A stretch of DNA of 64,000 bases, taken from assembly GCA_965284565.1 (NCBI GenBank), contig OZ260100.1, positions 3,162,001 through 3,226,000 on the forward strand, written 5' to 3'. Below the pieces are notes generated by a model. The model had not been told where the DNA came from, searched no databases, and was given only the letters and a program-made list of their open reading frames with translations. This document shows positions 8,803 to 17,757 of this stretch, one piece after another (positions within the stretch are counted from its first letter, which is position 1; each line of letters opens with the position of its first letter). Position numbers and translations under genes: made by a program. Source of the stretch: BRH-c54 sp965284565 (GTDB lineage Bacteria; Bacteroidota; Bacteroidia; Flavobacteriales_E; Vicingaceae).

Positions 8803-9849
8803 ATGAAAAAAATCATGTTAGTACTGATTTCATTGCTGTTTGCAATAGAAATCTTCGCTTGTGATTTGTGCAGTATTTATATCGGAATTGAACCTAAAGA
8901 TTATAAAAACTCCTTTGGTGTAAGGTATCGATATAGAGCTTTTGAAAGCGACTTTTTAACAACTAATAGTACATCAAATTCAAAAATGAACTATACTCCA
9001 ACACAACGAAAAGTCATTATAAATGACAAACATTTAGATGAAAGCACTTTTAATGGAAGTGAAAATGAAACATTTACCTATTCAGAAACTTTTATAAGTT
9101 ATGATGTATTTGCTAATTTTTACTTAAGCAAGCGTTTTCAACTTAATGTTAATACTTATTTTGCTGATAATTACACCTATAAAAATGATAGTACACTAGA
9201 GAATATTAGCGGTATTGGTGATATTACCATTACAACTACTTATCAATTGTATAACACCACACAAACTGTTGATACTTCTAAAAAATTCATTCATAGGATA
9301 AATATTGGAGCTGGAGTAGCTATCCCTACAGGAAGTTTCAATAAAAAATCTATTGTAGGTTTTCAAACTAAAATACAACCTAATGTTATTTTAGGTAGTC
9401 CGATAGAGCAATTAGACCCACACTTACAATCGGGAACAGGAGCATTTAGTTCATTATTTATTTTGGAGTATCTTGTTAAATATAAAAATATTGGTTTAAG
9501 TTCTAACTTAAGTTATAAAGCAAATACAACAAATAAGAACAACTTTAGGTTTGCCAATAGATTTAACGCAAATTCAAACCTGTTTTATTTAGGAAAAATA
9601 AGTAAAAACTTAACACTTATGCCTACCATAGGAACAGCAATGGAATTTAGTAATAGAGATACTTTTGAAAATTACTCTTACTTAGGTTCTGGTGGAGAAG
9701 TATGGTTTGCCAATTTTGGAACTACTTTATTTGTTAAAAATTGGGGATTTAACGTCATGTTTTATACCCCCGTTTATCAACGACTAAATGATGTCCAACC
9801 AGAAAATAAAAACAGAGTAATTGCACAATTAACTTACTATTTTAATTAA
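8803..9849 (+). CDS. Putative outer-membrane barrel protein of the MbnP locus
   Basis: The 348-residue protein has a signal peptide ending IEIFA, followed at once by CDLCSIYIGIEPKDYKN. A Cys pair at the mature N terminus recurs in barrel-like proteins linked to metal loci in Bacteroidota. The rest has many amphipathic strands (NSFGVRYRYRAFESDF, INIGAGVAIPTGSF) and ends in an aromatic strand, RVIAQLTYYFN, typical of outer-membrane barrels. It lies 26 bases before the first MbnP gene, so it is probably cotranscribed and may move a metal or a metal complex across the outer membrane. Confidence 0.6.
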   Translation: MKKIMLVLISLLFAIEIFACDLCSIYIGIEPKDYKNSFGVRYRYRAFESDFLTTNSTSNSKMNYTPTQRKVIINDKHLDESTFNGSENETFTYSETFISYDVFANFYLSKRFQLNVNTYFADNYTYKNDSTLENISGIGDITITTTYQLYNTTQTVDTSKKFIHRINIGAGVAIPTGSFNKKSIVGFQTKIQPNVILGSPIEQLDPHLQSGTGAFSSLFILEYLVKYKNIGLSSNLSYKANTTNKNNFRFANRFNANSNLFYLGKISKNLTLMPTIGTAMEFSNRDTFENYSYLGSGGEVWFANFGTTLFVKNWGFNVMFYTPVYQRLNDVQPENKNRVIAQLTYYFN

Positions 9850-9875
9850 TTTTATAACTATAATAAACATCAATC

Positions 9876-10739
9876 ATGAAAACAACAAGAACATTAATAC
9901 TCTTATTAGCAACAATTGCGATAAATTCATTTTTCACATCATGTTCAAAAGACAAAGGATGTACCGATCCTGTAGCTTTAAACTTTGATCAAAAAGCAGA
10001 AACAGATGACGGATCTTGTATCTACCCAACACCAACTCCACCAGCAGCAACAACAGCTTCTGTAAACATTAATTTTACTCATAATTTTGATGGAACAACT
10101 GTTACCGCTAACGATTTCAATACTATTCAATACACTAATCAGTTTGGAAACCAAATGAGTATTAGCAAGTTAAAATACTTAATTTCTGATATTCGTTTTT
10201 ACAAAGCTAATGGCGACAGTGTTGTTGTAGATGGTTATAACTTCATTGATTTAACTAATACTACTACTTTAAGTTATGCCTTAGGAAATGTTGGACACGA
10301 TACTTACACAGGTATAGGATTCAATATTGGTTTTGATGTAATTGACAATATTTCAAACTTTTACCCTGATTTAAACGCAGTAAGTTGGAACTGGCCTGCT
10401 GGCTTAGGTGGAGGTTACCATTATATGCAGTTAGAAGGACAGTTTATTGACAGCAATTCTGCTACAGCAAATTATGCTTACCACTACGGCACTGCAAAAG
10501 ATGGTTCTGTGACTCCTGCTGTTTTTGAACCTAATTATACACTAGCTCAAATTGGTGGAGTTACCATTGCTGGTTCTTCTGTAAATATGGAAGTTAAAAT
10601 GAACATTGCAGAGTGGTTTAAAAACACTTATACTTGGGATTTAAATGTTTATAATACGATGTTAATGCCTAATTACAATGCTCAAATACTAATGAAACAA
10701 AATGCTCCAACAGTATTTTCTCTTGGAACTGTAAACTAA
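9876..10739 (+). CDS. MbnP-family lipoprotein, copy 1
   Basis: The 287-residue lipoprotein has a lipobox at FFTSC. Next comes the short Cys-containing module KGCTDPVALNFDQKAETDDG, found at the start of many Bacteroidota surface proteins, and a Pro/Thr linker. The MbnP domain follows: VNINFTHNFDGTTV, ISKLKYLISDIRFYKANGD, then WNWPAGLGGGYHYMQLEGQ and the C-terminal LNVYNTMLMPNYNAQ. MbnP proteins bind copper and pair with a di-heme MbnH enzyme that converts a Trp to kynurenine. The enzyme partner lies downstream in this locus. Confidence 0.85.
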   Translation: MKTTRTLILLLATIAINSFFTSCSKDKGCTDPVALNFDQKAETDDGSCIYPTPTPPAATTASVNINFTHNFDGTTVTANDFNTIQYTNQFGNQMSISKLKYLISDIRFYKANGDSVVVDGYNFIDLTNTTTLSYALGNVGHDTYTGIGFNIGFDVIDNISNFYPDLNAVSWNWPAGLGGGYHYMQLEGQFIDSNSATANYAYHYGTAKDGSVTPAVFEPNYTLAQIGGVTIAGSSVNMEVKMNIAEWFKNTYTWDLNVYNTMLMPNYNAQILMKQNAPTVFSLGTVN

Positions 10740-10757
10740 TTAATTGTTAATATTATA

Positions 10758-10797
10758 AATTCCCCTAAATGAATAAACTTATTTAGGGGAATTTCCT
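10758..10797 (+). terminator. Strong hairpin between the two MbnP genes
   Basis: A perfect 13-base stem (AATTCCCCTAAAT and its reverse complement) closes a 10-base loop. A short T-run follows. It could end most transcripts after the first MbnP copy, or protect its 3' end, and so make expression of the two copies unequal. Confidence 0.75.
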
Positions 10798-10809
10798 AAC
10801 TAAAAAACT

Positions 10810-11721
10810 ATGAAAACAACAAAAACATTAATTTTCTTATCAGCAACTATTGCATTAAGTTCATTTTTTACCTCATGTTCAACAGAAAAAGGTTGTACTG
10901 ACCCACTTGCTATAAATTTTGATAAAGACGCAGAAAAAGATGATGGATCTTGTGTTTATCCTGCTCCGACAAACAACGACCCCAATCATGAACATACCAA
11001 TGGACATGTAACATTAGTATTTAATCATCATTTTGATGGATTACCTGTAACTTCTTCAACATTTAATGATTTTAGATATGTTACTGCAAACAACGATACC
11101 ATAAGTATTACTAAATTAAAATACTTATTATCTGGATTTAAATTATTTAAAACAAATGGAGATAGTATAGAATTTCATGGCTATTCTCTGTTTGATATAG
11201 CCAACCCTCAACCAACAGATCCTCACCACAATAGATTAAAACACGATGAAGGTTCAGGATTAACATTTCCACTTCATGATGTAGAAAAAGGAGCTTACGC
11301 ATCTTTAGGGTTTACTTTTGGTTTTGACTCGACAGATAATTTAGGAAATTATTCTGATTTAAATGTTAAAAATTGGAACTGGCCTGCGGGATTAGGTGGT
11401 GGTTATCATTTTATGCAGTTTGAAGGTCAATATAAACATAATGGAAATGATTCAACTTTTGCCTATCATCACGGAACTGCATTTAATGGATCTGATAAAA
11501 TTAATCACATACCTATAAAATTAACTGGAGTTGCTTTTAACGAAAATAATGCTGTTGTTAACATTGATGTAAATTTAGCTGACTGGTTTAGAAGTCCTTA
11601 TTTATGGGATTTAAACACCTATCACAATATGTTAATGCCTAATTATACTGCTCAGAAAATGATGCAGGCTAATGGTCATAATGTTTTCTCAATTAATAGT
11701 GTTATACAAAGACGAAAATAA
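10810..11721 (+). CDS. MbnP-family lipoprotein, copy 2
   Basis: This 303-residue paralog of the preceding gene starts with nearly the same signal region (MKTTKTLIFLSATIALSSFF, lipobox FFTSC) and the same Cys module (KGCTDPLAINFDKDAEKDDG). It differs in a His-rich stretch (NNDPNHEHTNGHVTLVFNHHFDG) and in a longer His-containing insert (DPHHNRLKHDEGSG), which suggest added metal binding. The core WNWPAGLGGGYHFMQFEGQ and the end LNTYHNMLMPNYTAQ are kept. It probably arose by tandem duplication, with one copy gaining His residues. Confidence 0.85.
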   Translation: MKTTKTLIFLSATIALSSFFTSCSTEKGCTDPLAINFDKDAEKDDGSCVYPAPTNNDPNHEHTNGHVTLVFNHHFDGLPVTSSTFNDFRYVTANNDTISITKLKYLLSGFKLFKTNGDSIEFHGYSLFDIANPQPTDPHHNRLKHDEGSGLTFPLHDVEKGAYASLGFTFGFDSTDNLGNYSDLNVKNWNWPAGLGGGYHFMQFEGQYKHNGNDSTFAYHHGTAFNGSDKINHIPIKLTGVAFNENNAVVNIDVNLADWFRSPYLWDLNTYHNMLMPNYTAQKMMQANGHNVFSINSVIQRRK

Positions 11722-11738
11722 CAATATCTAAACCTATT

Positions 11739-11774
11739 AAGAAGCTACTAATTTATATTGGTAGCTTCTTTTTA
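11739..11774. terminator. Bidirectional terminator
   Basis: The stem AAGAAGCTACTA pairs with TGGTAGCTTCTT, with one wobble, around an 8-base loop. A T-run follows on the plus strand, and the A-rich left arm gives a U-run on the minus strand. It lies between the second MbnP gene and the convergent cytochrome gene, overlapping the latter's stop codon. Confidence 0.8.
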
Positions 11775-12107
11775 TTCAGGTAATCCATTTTTTATCCATG
11801 TTTGTAATGTGTCTTTTTGTCCTTTGGTTAAAAACCCGTTAATTGAATTTGGCGGTGGCATATTACCTTGATTTAAAACCCTAACCTGAATTCTCTGTCC
11901 CTGACTAACAACTTCATTATATGTAGTTAAAAAAGGAAGATGCACCAGTTGTGAAGCATTTGGAGAGTGGCAATTATTACACTTATCATCAATTATTTTT
12001 TTTACATGTTTACCGTAAGAAATACTTCTATCTAAAATAATTTCCTCACTATTATAATAGCAAGATGAAAGTAAAGTTATATTAACTATAAAACAAAGTA
12101 ATTTCAT
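11772..12107 (-). CDS. Small c-type cytochrome lipoprotein
   Basis: The 111-residue protein has a signal peptide with a lipobox at LLSSC and one heme c site, CNNCH, followed by SPNASQLVHLPFLTTYNEV. Met residues after the heme (GNMPPPNSING) offer the sixth ligand. The closing part, LTKGQKDTLQTWIKNGLPE, is typical of mono-heme cytochromes and planctomycete-type cytochrome domains. Lying opposite to and between the MbnP genes and the di-heme enzyme gene, it may pass electrons to or from that enzyme; this is inferred from position only. Confidence 0.82.
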   Translation of the reverse strand: MKLLCFIVNITLLSSCYYNSEEIILDRSISYGKHVKKIIDDKCNNCHSPNASQLVHLPFLTTYNEVVSQGQRIQVRVLNQGNMPPPNSINGFLTKGQKDTLQTWIKNGLPE

Positions 12108-12240
12108 CAGCCAAATTTAATAAATATAACAAACAACTTGTATTATCAATAATCTTAATTATATAATTCTTAGACAAAAACTATCATAATTATCAAACAA
12201 AATAATTAACTTTGTTTAGGTCTTTTTACAGCTCAACATT

Positions 12241-13347
12241 ATGACAACCACTGATAAACTTACACTTTTACTAATAATAGCCTTAAGCGTGCTTTACTCT
12301 TGCTCTAAAGATAAAGACCCTGTTACCCCTACTCCTATTTCACCACCACCTGGCGGAAGTTCGCCAACACCATACACCTTAAACATACCTGCAATATTTG
12401 CACAAACATTACCAGCTCCTTTTAATCCACCAAACAATCCATTAACTATAGAGGGTGTTGAACTAGGAAGACATTTGTTTTATGACCCTATTCTTTCTGG
12501 TGATGGAACTCAATCTTGTGCTACTTGTCACGCACCTGAACTTGCATTTACAGACACCAACCAGTTTAGTACAGGTATTGATGGTTTAGAAGGAAACAGA
12601 AACTCTATGGCTATTTTTAATGCCGCATGGAACTTCGACCATAGATTTTTTTGGGATGGAAGAGCTATGGGCTTAGAAGGTCAAGCTTTTGGACCTGTTG
12701 TAAATCCAATAGAAATGCACAATACGTGGCTAAATGCTGTAGCCAGTCTGCAAAACCATCCTACTTACCCCAATATGTTTAATGCAGCTTTTGGCACATC
12801 TACTATAGATTCTGTTTTAGTGGTAAAAGCCATAGGTCAATTTGAAAGAACACTTATTTCTGCTAACTCTAAATTTGATAGGTATTTATTAGGAATGGAA
12901 GCGTTAACACCTCAAGAAGCTAGCGGATTTAATCTTTTTATGGATCAACAAGGTGGAGATTGTTTTCATTGCCATGGTAGTGCCGGCAATCCACTTTGGA
13001 CAGACAATGATTTTCATAATAATGGTCTAGATGCCAGTTTTACTGATTTAGGTTTGGGAGGTGTTACTGGAAATCCTGCTGATAATGGTAAATTTAAAAC
13101 CCCTTCACTAAGAAATTTAGTTTTTACAGCACCTTATATGCACGATGGAAGATTTAAAACACTTGATGAAGTGCTAGAACATTATAGCACAGGAATAGTA
13201 ATGTCTGCTACAATAGACCCTATGATGGAACATGCTGCAAATGGTGGTGTTCAATTAACCGCTCAGGAAAAAGCTAATTTAAAAGCATTTTTATTATCAC
13301 TAACTGATAGTAGTTTTGTGACAAATCCAAACTTTCAGGCTCCTTAA
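12241..13347 (+). CDS. Di-heme cytochrome c peroxidase/MauG family enzyme, MbnH-like
   Basis: The 368-residue lipoprotein (lipobox at VLYSC) carries two heme c sites: CATCH at residues 93-97 and CFHCH at 241-245. Around them are family motifs: GVELGRHLFYDPILSGDGTQ, NRNSMAIFNAAWN, DNDFHNNGLDASF, KFKTPSLRNLVFTAPYMHDG. The length and the DFHNNGLD segment fit MbnH better than classical peroxidases. MbnH-type enzymes use a bis-Fe(IV) state to oxidise a Trp of the partner MbnP, two of which are encoded just upstream. It would act at the periplasmic face. Confidence 0.85.
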   Translation: MTTTDKLTLLLIIALSVLYSCSKDKDPVTPTPISPPPGGSSPTPYTLNIPAIFAQTLPAPFNPPNNPLTIEGVELGRHLFYDPILSGDGTQSCATCHAPELAFTDTNQFSTGIDGLEGNRNSMAIFNAAWNFDHRFFWDGRAMGLEGQAFGPVVNPIEMHNTWLNAVASLQNHPTYPNMFNAAFGTSTIDSVLVVKAIGQFERTLISANSKFDRYLLGMEALTPQEASGFNLFMDQQGGDCFHCHGSAGNPLWTDNDFHNNGLDASFTDLGLGGVTGNPADNGKFKTPSLRNLVFTAPYMHDGRFKTLDEVLEHYSTGIVMSATIDPMMEHAANGGVQLTAQEKANLKAFLLSLTDSSFVTNPNFQAP

Positions 13348-13374
13348 AATAAAAAAACCTAGTTTTAAAGTATA

Positions 13375-13410
13375 AAAAAGGTCACTAATTAACTAATTAG
13401 TGACCTTTTT
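13375..13410. terminator. Bidirectional terminator between convergent genes
   Basis: An almost perfect hairpin, AAAAAGGTCACTAATTA with its exact reverse complement, has A-runs on the left and T-runs on the right. It therefore serves both the di-heme enzyme gene on the plus strand and the T9SS cargo gene on the minus strand. Confidence 0.88.
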
Positions 13411-13429
13411 ACACAATTGTTTATTATAT

Positions 13430-14446
13430 TTAATTCAATACCAATTTTTCTGAAGACACTATTGCATTATCGTATAAAATTTGAACAAAATAAATTCCTT
13501 TATTCAAACCATCCAAATTTAACGTTATATTCTTTGAAGTAGCTATAACATTCTCTGTCTTAACAATTTTACCCGTAATATCAATCACCTGTAATTGAGC
13601 ATTTTCATACAATTTATCTAATAAAATAGTAGTTTGGTTATTAGAAACAGGATTAGGATAAATAGTTATTGGATTATTTGGAATAAAATCATCTCCAAGA
13701 GAAGTAATAACACTGGATTGATCCATATACATACCTGTTTTTATAGTTGAAAAGCCACCCATATTTAATATAGTCCAACTCATAATCATATAATTAGTAG
13801 AAGCATTGTACCAAAAATAGGAAGTATCTTCGTAATTTATAAAAGGTACTCCCCCTTGTCCATCTGAATAAAGTGTAATAGTTTTAACTCTTAAAACATT
13901 AGTTATAGTTCCATAAGGCAATACCAAATCACCATATCCATCAGCAGTAATGGCTACAGTACCGCCTCTATCATAAGTTTGACTGGCAGCAATATTATTA
14001 GAAGTTCCGCTAAATGTTTCATTAAAAGAATTTCCATAAGTAATAGGAAATTTAACGAATTCTCTAATGTCAGTATAAGTATCTCTAAATGTTCCTGGAG
14101 AGAAAGCTCCAACCATACTATATTCATCACCATCTACAAATATATAAGACTGGTTTCCGGTCGAAGCATCTTCTGCTGCCATATTAGAAGCAGGATGATT
14201 AGAACCATCTGACAAAGTTGAAGGATTCACCATTGTTCCTGTAGCTGTTGTTTGAGGTGTTAACGAAGCAAAGTTCCAAGTAATATTTGCTCCTGCAGAA
14301 CCTGGAATTACAGTATTTGCGTCATAATAATTCAGAGTGAATGAATTACCTACTGAAGGATTATTATTTGCTGCTGTTAATGTAATTTGAGCATCCATTG
14401 TCTGAAACCCCATGATAGAAATTGCTAAAAAGTAAATTTTTTTCAT
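13430..14446 (-). CDS. Secreted protein of unknown function with T9SS sorting domain
   Basis: The 338-residue protein has a signal peptide (IYFLAISIMGFQTMDAQ) and ends in a type A sorting domain with the classic opening ITIYPNPVSNNQTTILLD, then LQVIDITGKIVKTENV and GIYFVQILYDNAIVSSEKLV. The central 240 residues are rich in Thr, Asn and Ser and in Tyr-containing strands (SYFWYNASTNYMIMSWTIL). They match no family I recognise, though such mid-domains are common in Bacteroidota secreted proteins. The passenger's role is unknown. Confidence 0.85.
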   Translation of the reverse strand: MKKIYFLAISIMGFQTMDAQITLTAANNNPSVGNSFTLNYYDANTVIPGSAGANITWNFASLTPQTTATGTMVNPSTLSDGSNHPASNMAAEDASTGNQSYIFVDGDEYSMVGAFSPGTFRDTYTDIREFVKFPITYGNSFNETFSGTSNNIAASQTYDRGGTVAITADGYGDLVLPYGTITNVLRVKTITLYSDGQGGVPFINYEDTSYFWYNASTNYMIMSWTILNMGGFSTIKTGMYMDQSSVITSLGDDFIPNNPITIYPNPVSNNQTTILLDKLYENAQLQVIDITGKIVKTENVIATSKNITLNLDGLNKGIYFVQILYDNAIVSSEKLVLN

Positions 14447-14523
14447 ACTTTTAAATTTTTAGTTAATATTAATTTTACCCTACTAAAGTATATATTATTA
14501 ATTTATTTACCAATTTTATTATT

Positions 14524-15519
14524 ATGATAAGCATCATAATGCCTGTGAAAAACACTTCTCTCTATCTGTCTGAATGTATCAGTTCTATCATTAATCAAAC
14601 AGAGAAAAATTGGGAACTAATTGCAATTAACGACCATTCTGCGGATAATAGCAAAGAAATTCTACTTTCTTTTGCTAAGCAAGACGAACGAATTAAGGTC
14701 TGGGATAATACAGGAAATGGAATTATTGATGCACTAAAATTAGCTTATTCTAAAAGCTCAGGAATATTTATAACTCGAATGGATTCTGATGACATAATGG
14801 CTCTTGAAAAATTATCCTCGCTAAAAAACCAATTGCTTCATTATGGCAAAAAGCATATAGCTATTGGGTTAGTTAACTATTTTTCTGATTTATCTCTTGG
14901 TGATGGCTATACTAGATATGAAGAATGGCTAAATAATTTAACAAAAAAAGGGACTAACTTTAATGATATTTATAAAGAATGTGTTATTGCCTCTCCTTGT
15001 TGGATGGTTTATAAAGAAGATTTTGAAAGTTGTGAAGGATTTAATTCAAACATATATCCTGAAGACTACGACCTTGCTTTTAGGTTTTACAAAAACAAAT
15101 TAAAATGTATTCCCTCAACTAAAGTGCTTCACTATTGGAGAGATTATCCCGAAAGAACATCTAGAAATGATAAAAATTATGCTGATAGTAGTTTTATTAA
15201 TCTAAAAACACATCATTTTATTAACATTGACTATAAACAACAACAGCCATTAATTCTTTGGGGAGCTGGAAAAAAAGGTAAAAAAGTAGCCGAGTTACTT
15301 TTAAATACGAGCATACCTTTTGTATGGATATGTGATAACCCTAAAAAAATAGGTAAAGAAATTTATGGGCAGCAAATGATAGATTATAAAACCATTAATG
15401 ATTTTAATCTATACCAAAGTATTATAACCATTGCCAATCCAGTTGCACAACAAGAGGTGAGATCTTTATTAACCAAGCAAAACTTAACTTTAGGAAAAGA
15501 TTTTTTCTTTTTTTGTTAA
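14524..15519 (+). CDS. Family 2 glycosyltransferase with a Rossmann-like C-terminal domain
   Basis: The 331-residue enzyme begins ISIIMPVKNTSLYLSECISS, the standard GT2 nucleotide-sugar start. It has TRMDSDDIMALEKL (the DxD metal site) and the acceptor-side sequence YPEDYDLAFRFYKN (the ED motif). After residue 235 comes a separate stretch, PLILWGAGKKGKKVAELL with WICDNPKKIGKEIYGQQM, resembling the NAD- or sugar-binding fold found fused to some GT2 enzymes. No membrane anchor is seen. It lies near a polysaccharide operon and probably adds a sugar to a surface glycan. Confidence 0.88.
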   Translation: MISIIMPVKNTSLYLSECISSIINQTEKNWELIAINDHSADNSKEILLSFAKQDERIKVWDNTGNGIIDALKLAYSKSSGIFITRMDSDDIMALEKLSSLKNQLLHYGKKHIAIGLVNYFSDLSLGDGYTRYEEWLNNLTKKGTNFNDIYKECVIASPCWMVYKEDFESCEGFNSNIYPEDYDLAFRFYKNKLKCIPSTKVLHYWRDYPERTSRNDKNYADSSFINLKTHHFINIDYKQQQPLILWGAGKKGKKVAELLLNTSIPFVWICDNPKKIGKEIYGQQMIDYKTINDFNLYQSIITIANPVAQQEVRSLLTKQNLTLGKDFFFFC

Positions 15520-15622
15520 TGATTTTTTTTTACTAAATTTATACACCTGAACCATTCAAAATGAACAGTTACATCTCCATTCAAAATAAAATCGTTTATT
15601 CTACTAACCATACTTTACAATT

Positions 15623-15922
15623 ATGACAGGAGGTGGTGGTGGTCATATTGCTGAAATGATTGCCCGTATAAAGGCAAATGAAGCTCTTCGTAAGAAAAAA
15701 AGTTACTTCAAAATAATGCAAGATTACATACATGTAGTCCGAAGCGAGAAGCCAAACTTTAGAAAAGCAACAAAAGAAGAGTTAAATGCTGTACGTATAA
15801 AAATCAAAAAAAATCAGCAAAAAGAACTTCGTAAGACTATCCTAATAATAATTATCTCAATACTAATATTACCCTTATTAACTTGGTTGATTATAAAAGG
15901 AGTGAGTTTAGTTTTTTTGTAA
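15623..15922 (+). CDS. Conserved small membrane protein, GGGGH N terminus
   Basis: The 99-residue protein begins TGGGGGHIAEMIARIKANEA, continues with a very basic stretch (LRKKKSYFKIMQDYIHVVRSEK), and ends in one membrane segment (TILIIIISILILPLLTWLII). I recall similar short proteins with the same Gly-rich start in other Bacteroidota, without known function. The basic part on the cytoplasmic side may bind nucleic acid or lipid head groups; that is a guess. It stands alone between the glycosyltransferase and a convergent operon. Confidence 0.6.
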   Translation: MTGGGGGHIAEMIARIKANEALRKKKSYFKIMQDYIHVVRSEKPNFRKATKEELNAVRIKIKKNQQKELRKTILIIIISILILPLLTWLIIKGVSLVFL

Positions 15923-15932
15923 TTAAATCTTG

Positions 15933-16352
15933 CTAATCTTTTACAACACTAATTTTTGCTTGATGAATGTTTAAACCAAGTGTATTATTTTTAATCAAGG
16001 TTACCACTATCGAATAACTATCATCATACTGAGCAGTAAACTCTCCTTCTAATTTTCCTTTAATAGTATTGGGAGTATTATTTTCAATTTCTGTTGTAAC
16101 ATTTAATGGATCAACACCTCCACTAAAAAGTAATTGGTTGGCTTGATAAAATTCAAATGAATAAACTATATCTGGTTTTACATCATAAGTCAACTGTAAG
16201 TCGGAGTAAAATTGTACTCGCTCTCCTTTGTTTAGTTTAAGGTTTATTTGTGCAGGGTTTTTTGTTGTTAAATCTATGGTTGCTAATTCTTGCTTAGCAC
16301 AAGACATTATCAGCATGACTAGAAAAACTATTATGCTTGTTTTATTTACCAC
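15933..16352 (-). CDS. Small lipoprotein, last gene of the polysaccharide operon
   Basis: The 139-residue protein has a signal sequence with a lipobox at LIMSC, then a beta-rich body (VQFYSDLQLTYDVKPDIVYS, EFTAQYDDSYSIVVTLIKNN) like a small immunoglobulin-type sandwich. Its start overlaps the end of the sugar-transferase gene by 11 bases, so translation is probably coupled. No family is recognised. Confidence 0.65.
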   Translation of the reverse strand: MVNKTSIIVFLVMLIMSCAKQELATIDLTTKNPAQINLKLNKGERVQFYSDLQLTYDVKPDIVYSFEFYQANQLLFSGGVDPLNVTTEIENNTPNTIKGKLEGEFTAQYDDSYSIVVTLIKNNTLGLNIHQAKISVVKD

Positions 16353-17757
16353 TTCCTTTTAGTACAATTAATACAGTATAAATTAAAATTTTAAAATCTA
16401 CCAAAAGCGACATATTTTCTATGTATAAAATATCAAACTTTAATCTTTCTATCATTTCTTTTACATTTTCAGCATAACCGTATTTTACTTGCCCCCAAGA
16501 GGTAATTCCAGGTCTAACTTTAAGTAAGTGATTAAAATGAGGTGCTTGTTCAACAATTTGGTCTATAAAAAATTGTCTCTCTGGACGAGGACCTACTAAA
16601 CTCATATCACCAATTAAAACATTAAAAAATTGTGGTATTTCATCTAACCTAACTTTTCTCATAAACCTACCAAATTTAGTAATTCGAGTATCATGTTGGC
16701 TAGATAATGCAGGGCCATCTTTTTCTGCATCTTGCACCATAGATCTAAACTTATAGATGACAAAAGGCTTTCCATGAATACCTACTCTTTCTTGTACGAA
16801 AAATGCTCCACCTTTTGATGTGCTAACTACAATAATTGCTGTAGCTAAATAAACAGGAAAAAAAACAATCAATACAAGTAGAGCAACAATAACATCTATC
16901 ATTCTTTTTACAGAACGTTGCCATGGAGGCATGATTTCATTTTCAATAACAATTAGGGGAGTACCGAAAATGGCACTCATTTTTACCGATCCAGATAAAA
17001 TAGCATACATGTCAGGAATAATCTTAATTATGACTGAAGTAGCTTCTAGTTCATTGATAATAGCTGTTAATTTATTATGTTGAGTCTTTTCGGGAGCAAT
17101 AATAACCTCTTCAATAGCATTTTCTTCAATCACATTCTTAATATCAACACAATTACCTAGATGAGTCAAGTGTTTATCCATCTCATACTTTTGTCCTTTT
17201 TCGATATGGGTAAAGCCAATAATTTTATTTCCAGATGAATATTTTTGATTATTCATTTCTTGAAAAAGTTCTACTGCCGTATTTCCTGAACCTATAATCA
17301 ATGTATTAAAACCAATTTTTCGATTTTTGATTCTATTTCCAGTATAAGTTGACAGTAAAAACCTTGCTATAGATGTTAATACAAAATGTAATAAAAAAAG
17401 TGCGAAATAAAGTTTGTAATACTCTTTGTAGGAAATAATTTCATCATCAAGTAATAAAACAAAAAAGATTACCAATGTACCTATTAATGAAACTAATAAT
17501 GTTTGTCCAAATTCCTTTAAGCGAGATTTTCGATAGACATCATTATAAGTACCAATAATATAGTAAAATAATAACCACCCTAGAGGAACTGCCATTAAAC
17601 CGTAATAAAAATTATCATCAAAAACTAGAGGGACATCAAAACCATATTTATTAGGTTCTATAAATTCTTTTCTGAAAATAAAAAATAAAAACCACGCAAA
17701 AGCAGCAGAAAAAATATCTAACACTACGTACCTAAAAACCTGTAAGTTTCTATTCAT
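16342..17757 (-). CDS. Polyprenyl-phosphate sugar phosphotransferase (initiating glycosyltransferase)
   Basis: The 471-residue membrane enzyme has about four N-terminal membrane segments and a central Rossmann-like CoA-binding-type domain (NTLIIGSGNTAVELFQEM). A fifth membrane helix precedes a C-terminal bacterial sugar transferase domain, with VQERVGIHGKPFVIYKFRSM, VRLDEIPQFFNVLIGDMSLV, GPRPERQFF and KVRPGITSWGQVKYGYAEN. Such WbaP/WcaJ-type enzymes attach the first sugar phosphate to undecaprenyl phosphate at the inner membrane. It sits in an operon with an oxidoreductase and two lipoproteins. Confidence 0.92.
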   Translation of the reverse strand: MNRNLQVFRYVVLDIFSAAFAWFLFFIFRKEFIEPNKYGFDVPLVFDDNFYYGLMAVPLGWLLFYYIIGTYNDVYRKSRLKEFGQTLLVSLIGTLVIFFVLLLDDEIISYKEYYKLYFALFLLHFVLTSIARFLLSTYTGNRIKNRKIGFNTLIIGSGNTAVELFQEMNNQKYSSGNKIIGFTHIEKGQKYEMDKHLTHLGNCVDIKNVIEENAIEEVIIAPEKTQHNKLTAIINELEATSVIIKIIPDMYAILSGSVKMSAIFGTPLIVIENEIMPPWQRSVKRMIDVIVALLVLIVFFPVYLATAIIVVSTSKGGAFFVQERVGIHGKPFVIYKFRSMVQDAEKDGPALSSQHDTRITKFGRFMRKVRLDEIPQFFNVLIGDMSLVGPRPERQFFIDQIVEQAPHFNHLLKVRPGITSWGQVKYGYAENVKEMIERLKFDILYIENMSLLVDFKILIYTVLIVLKGSGK

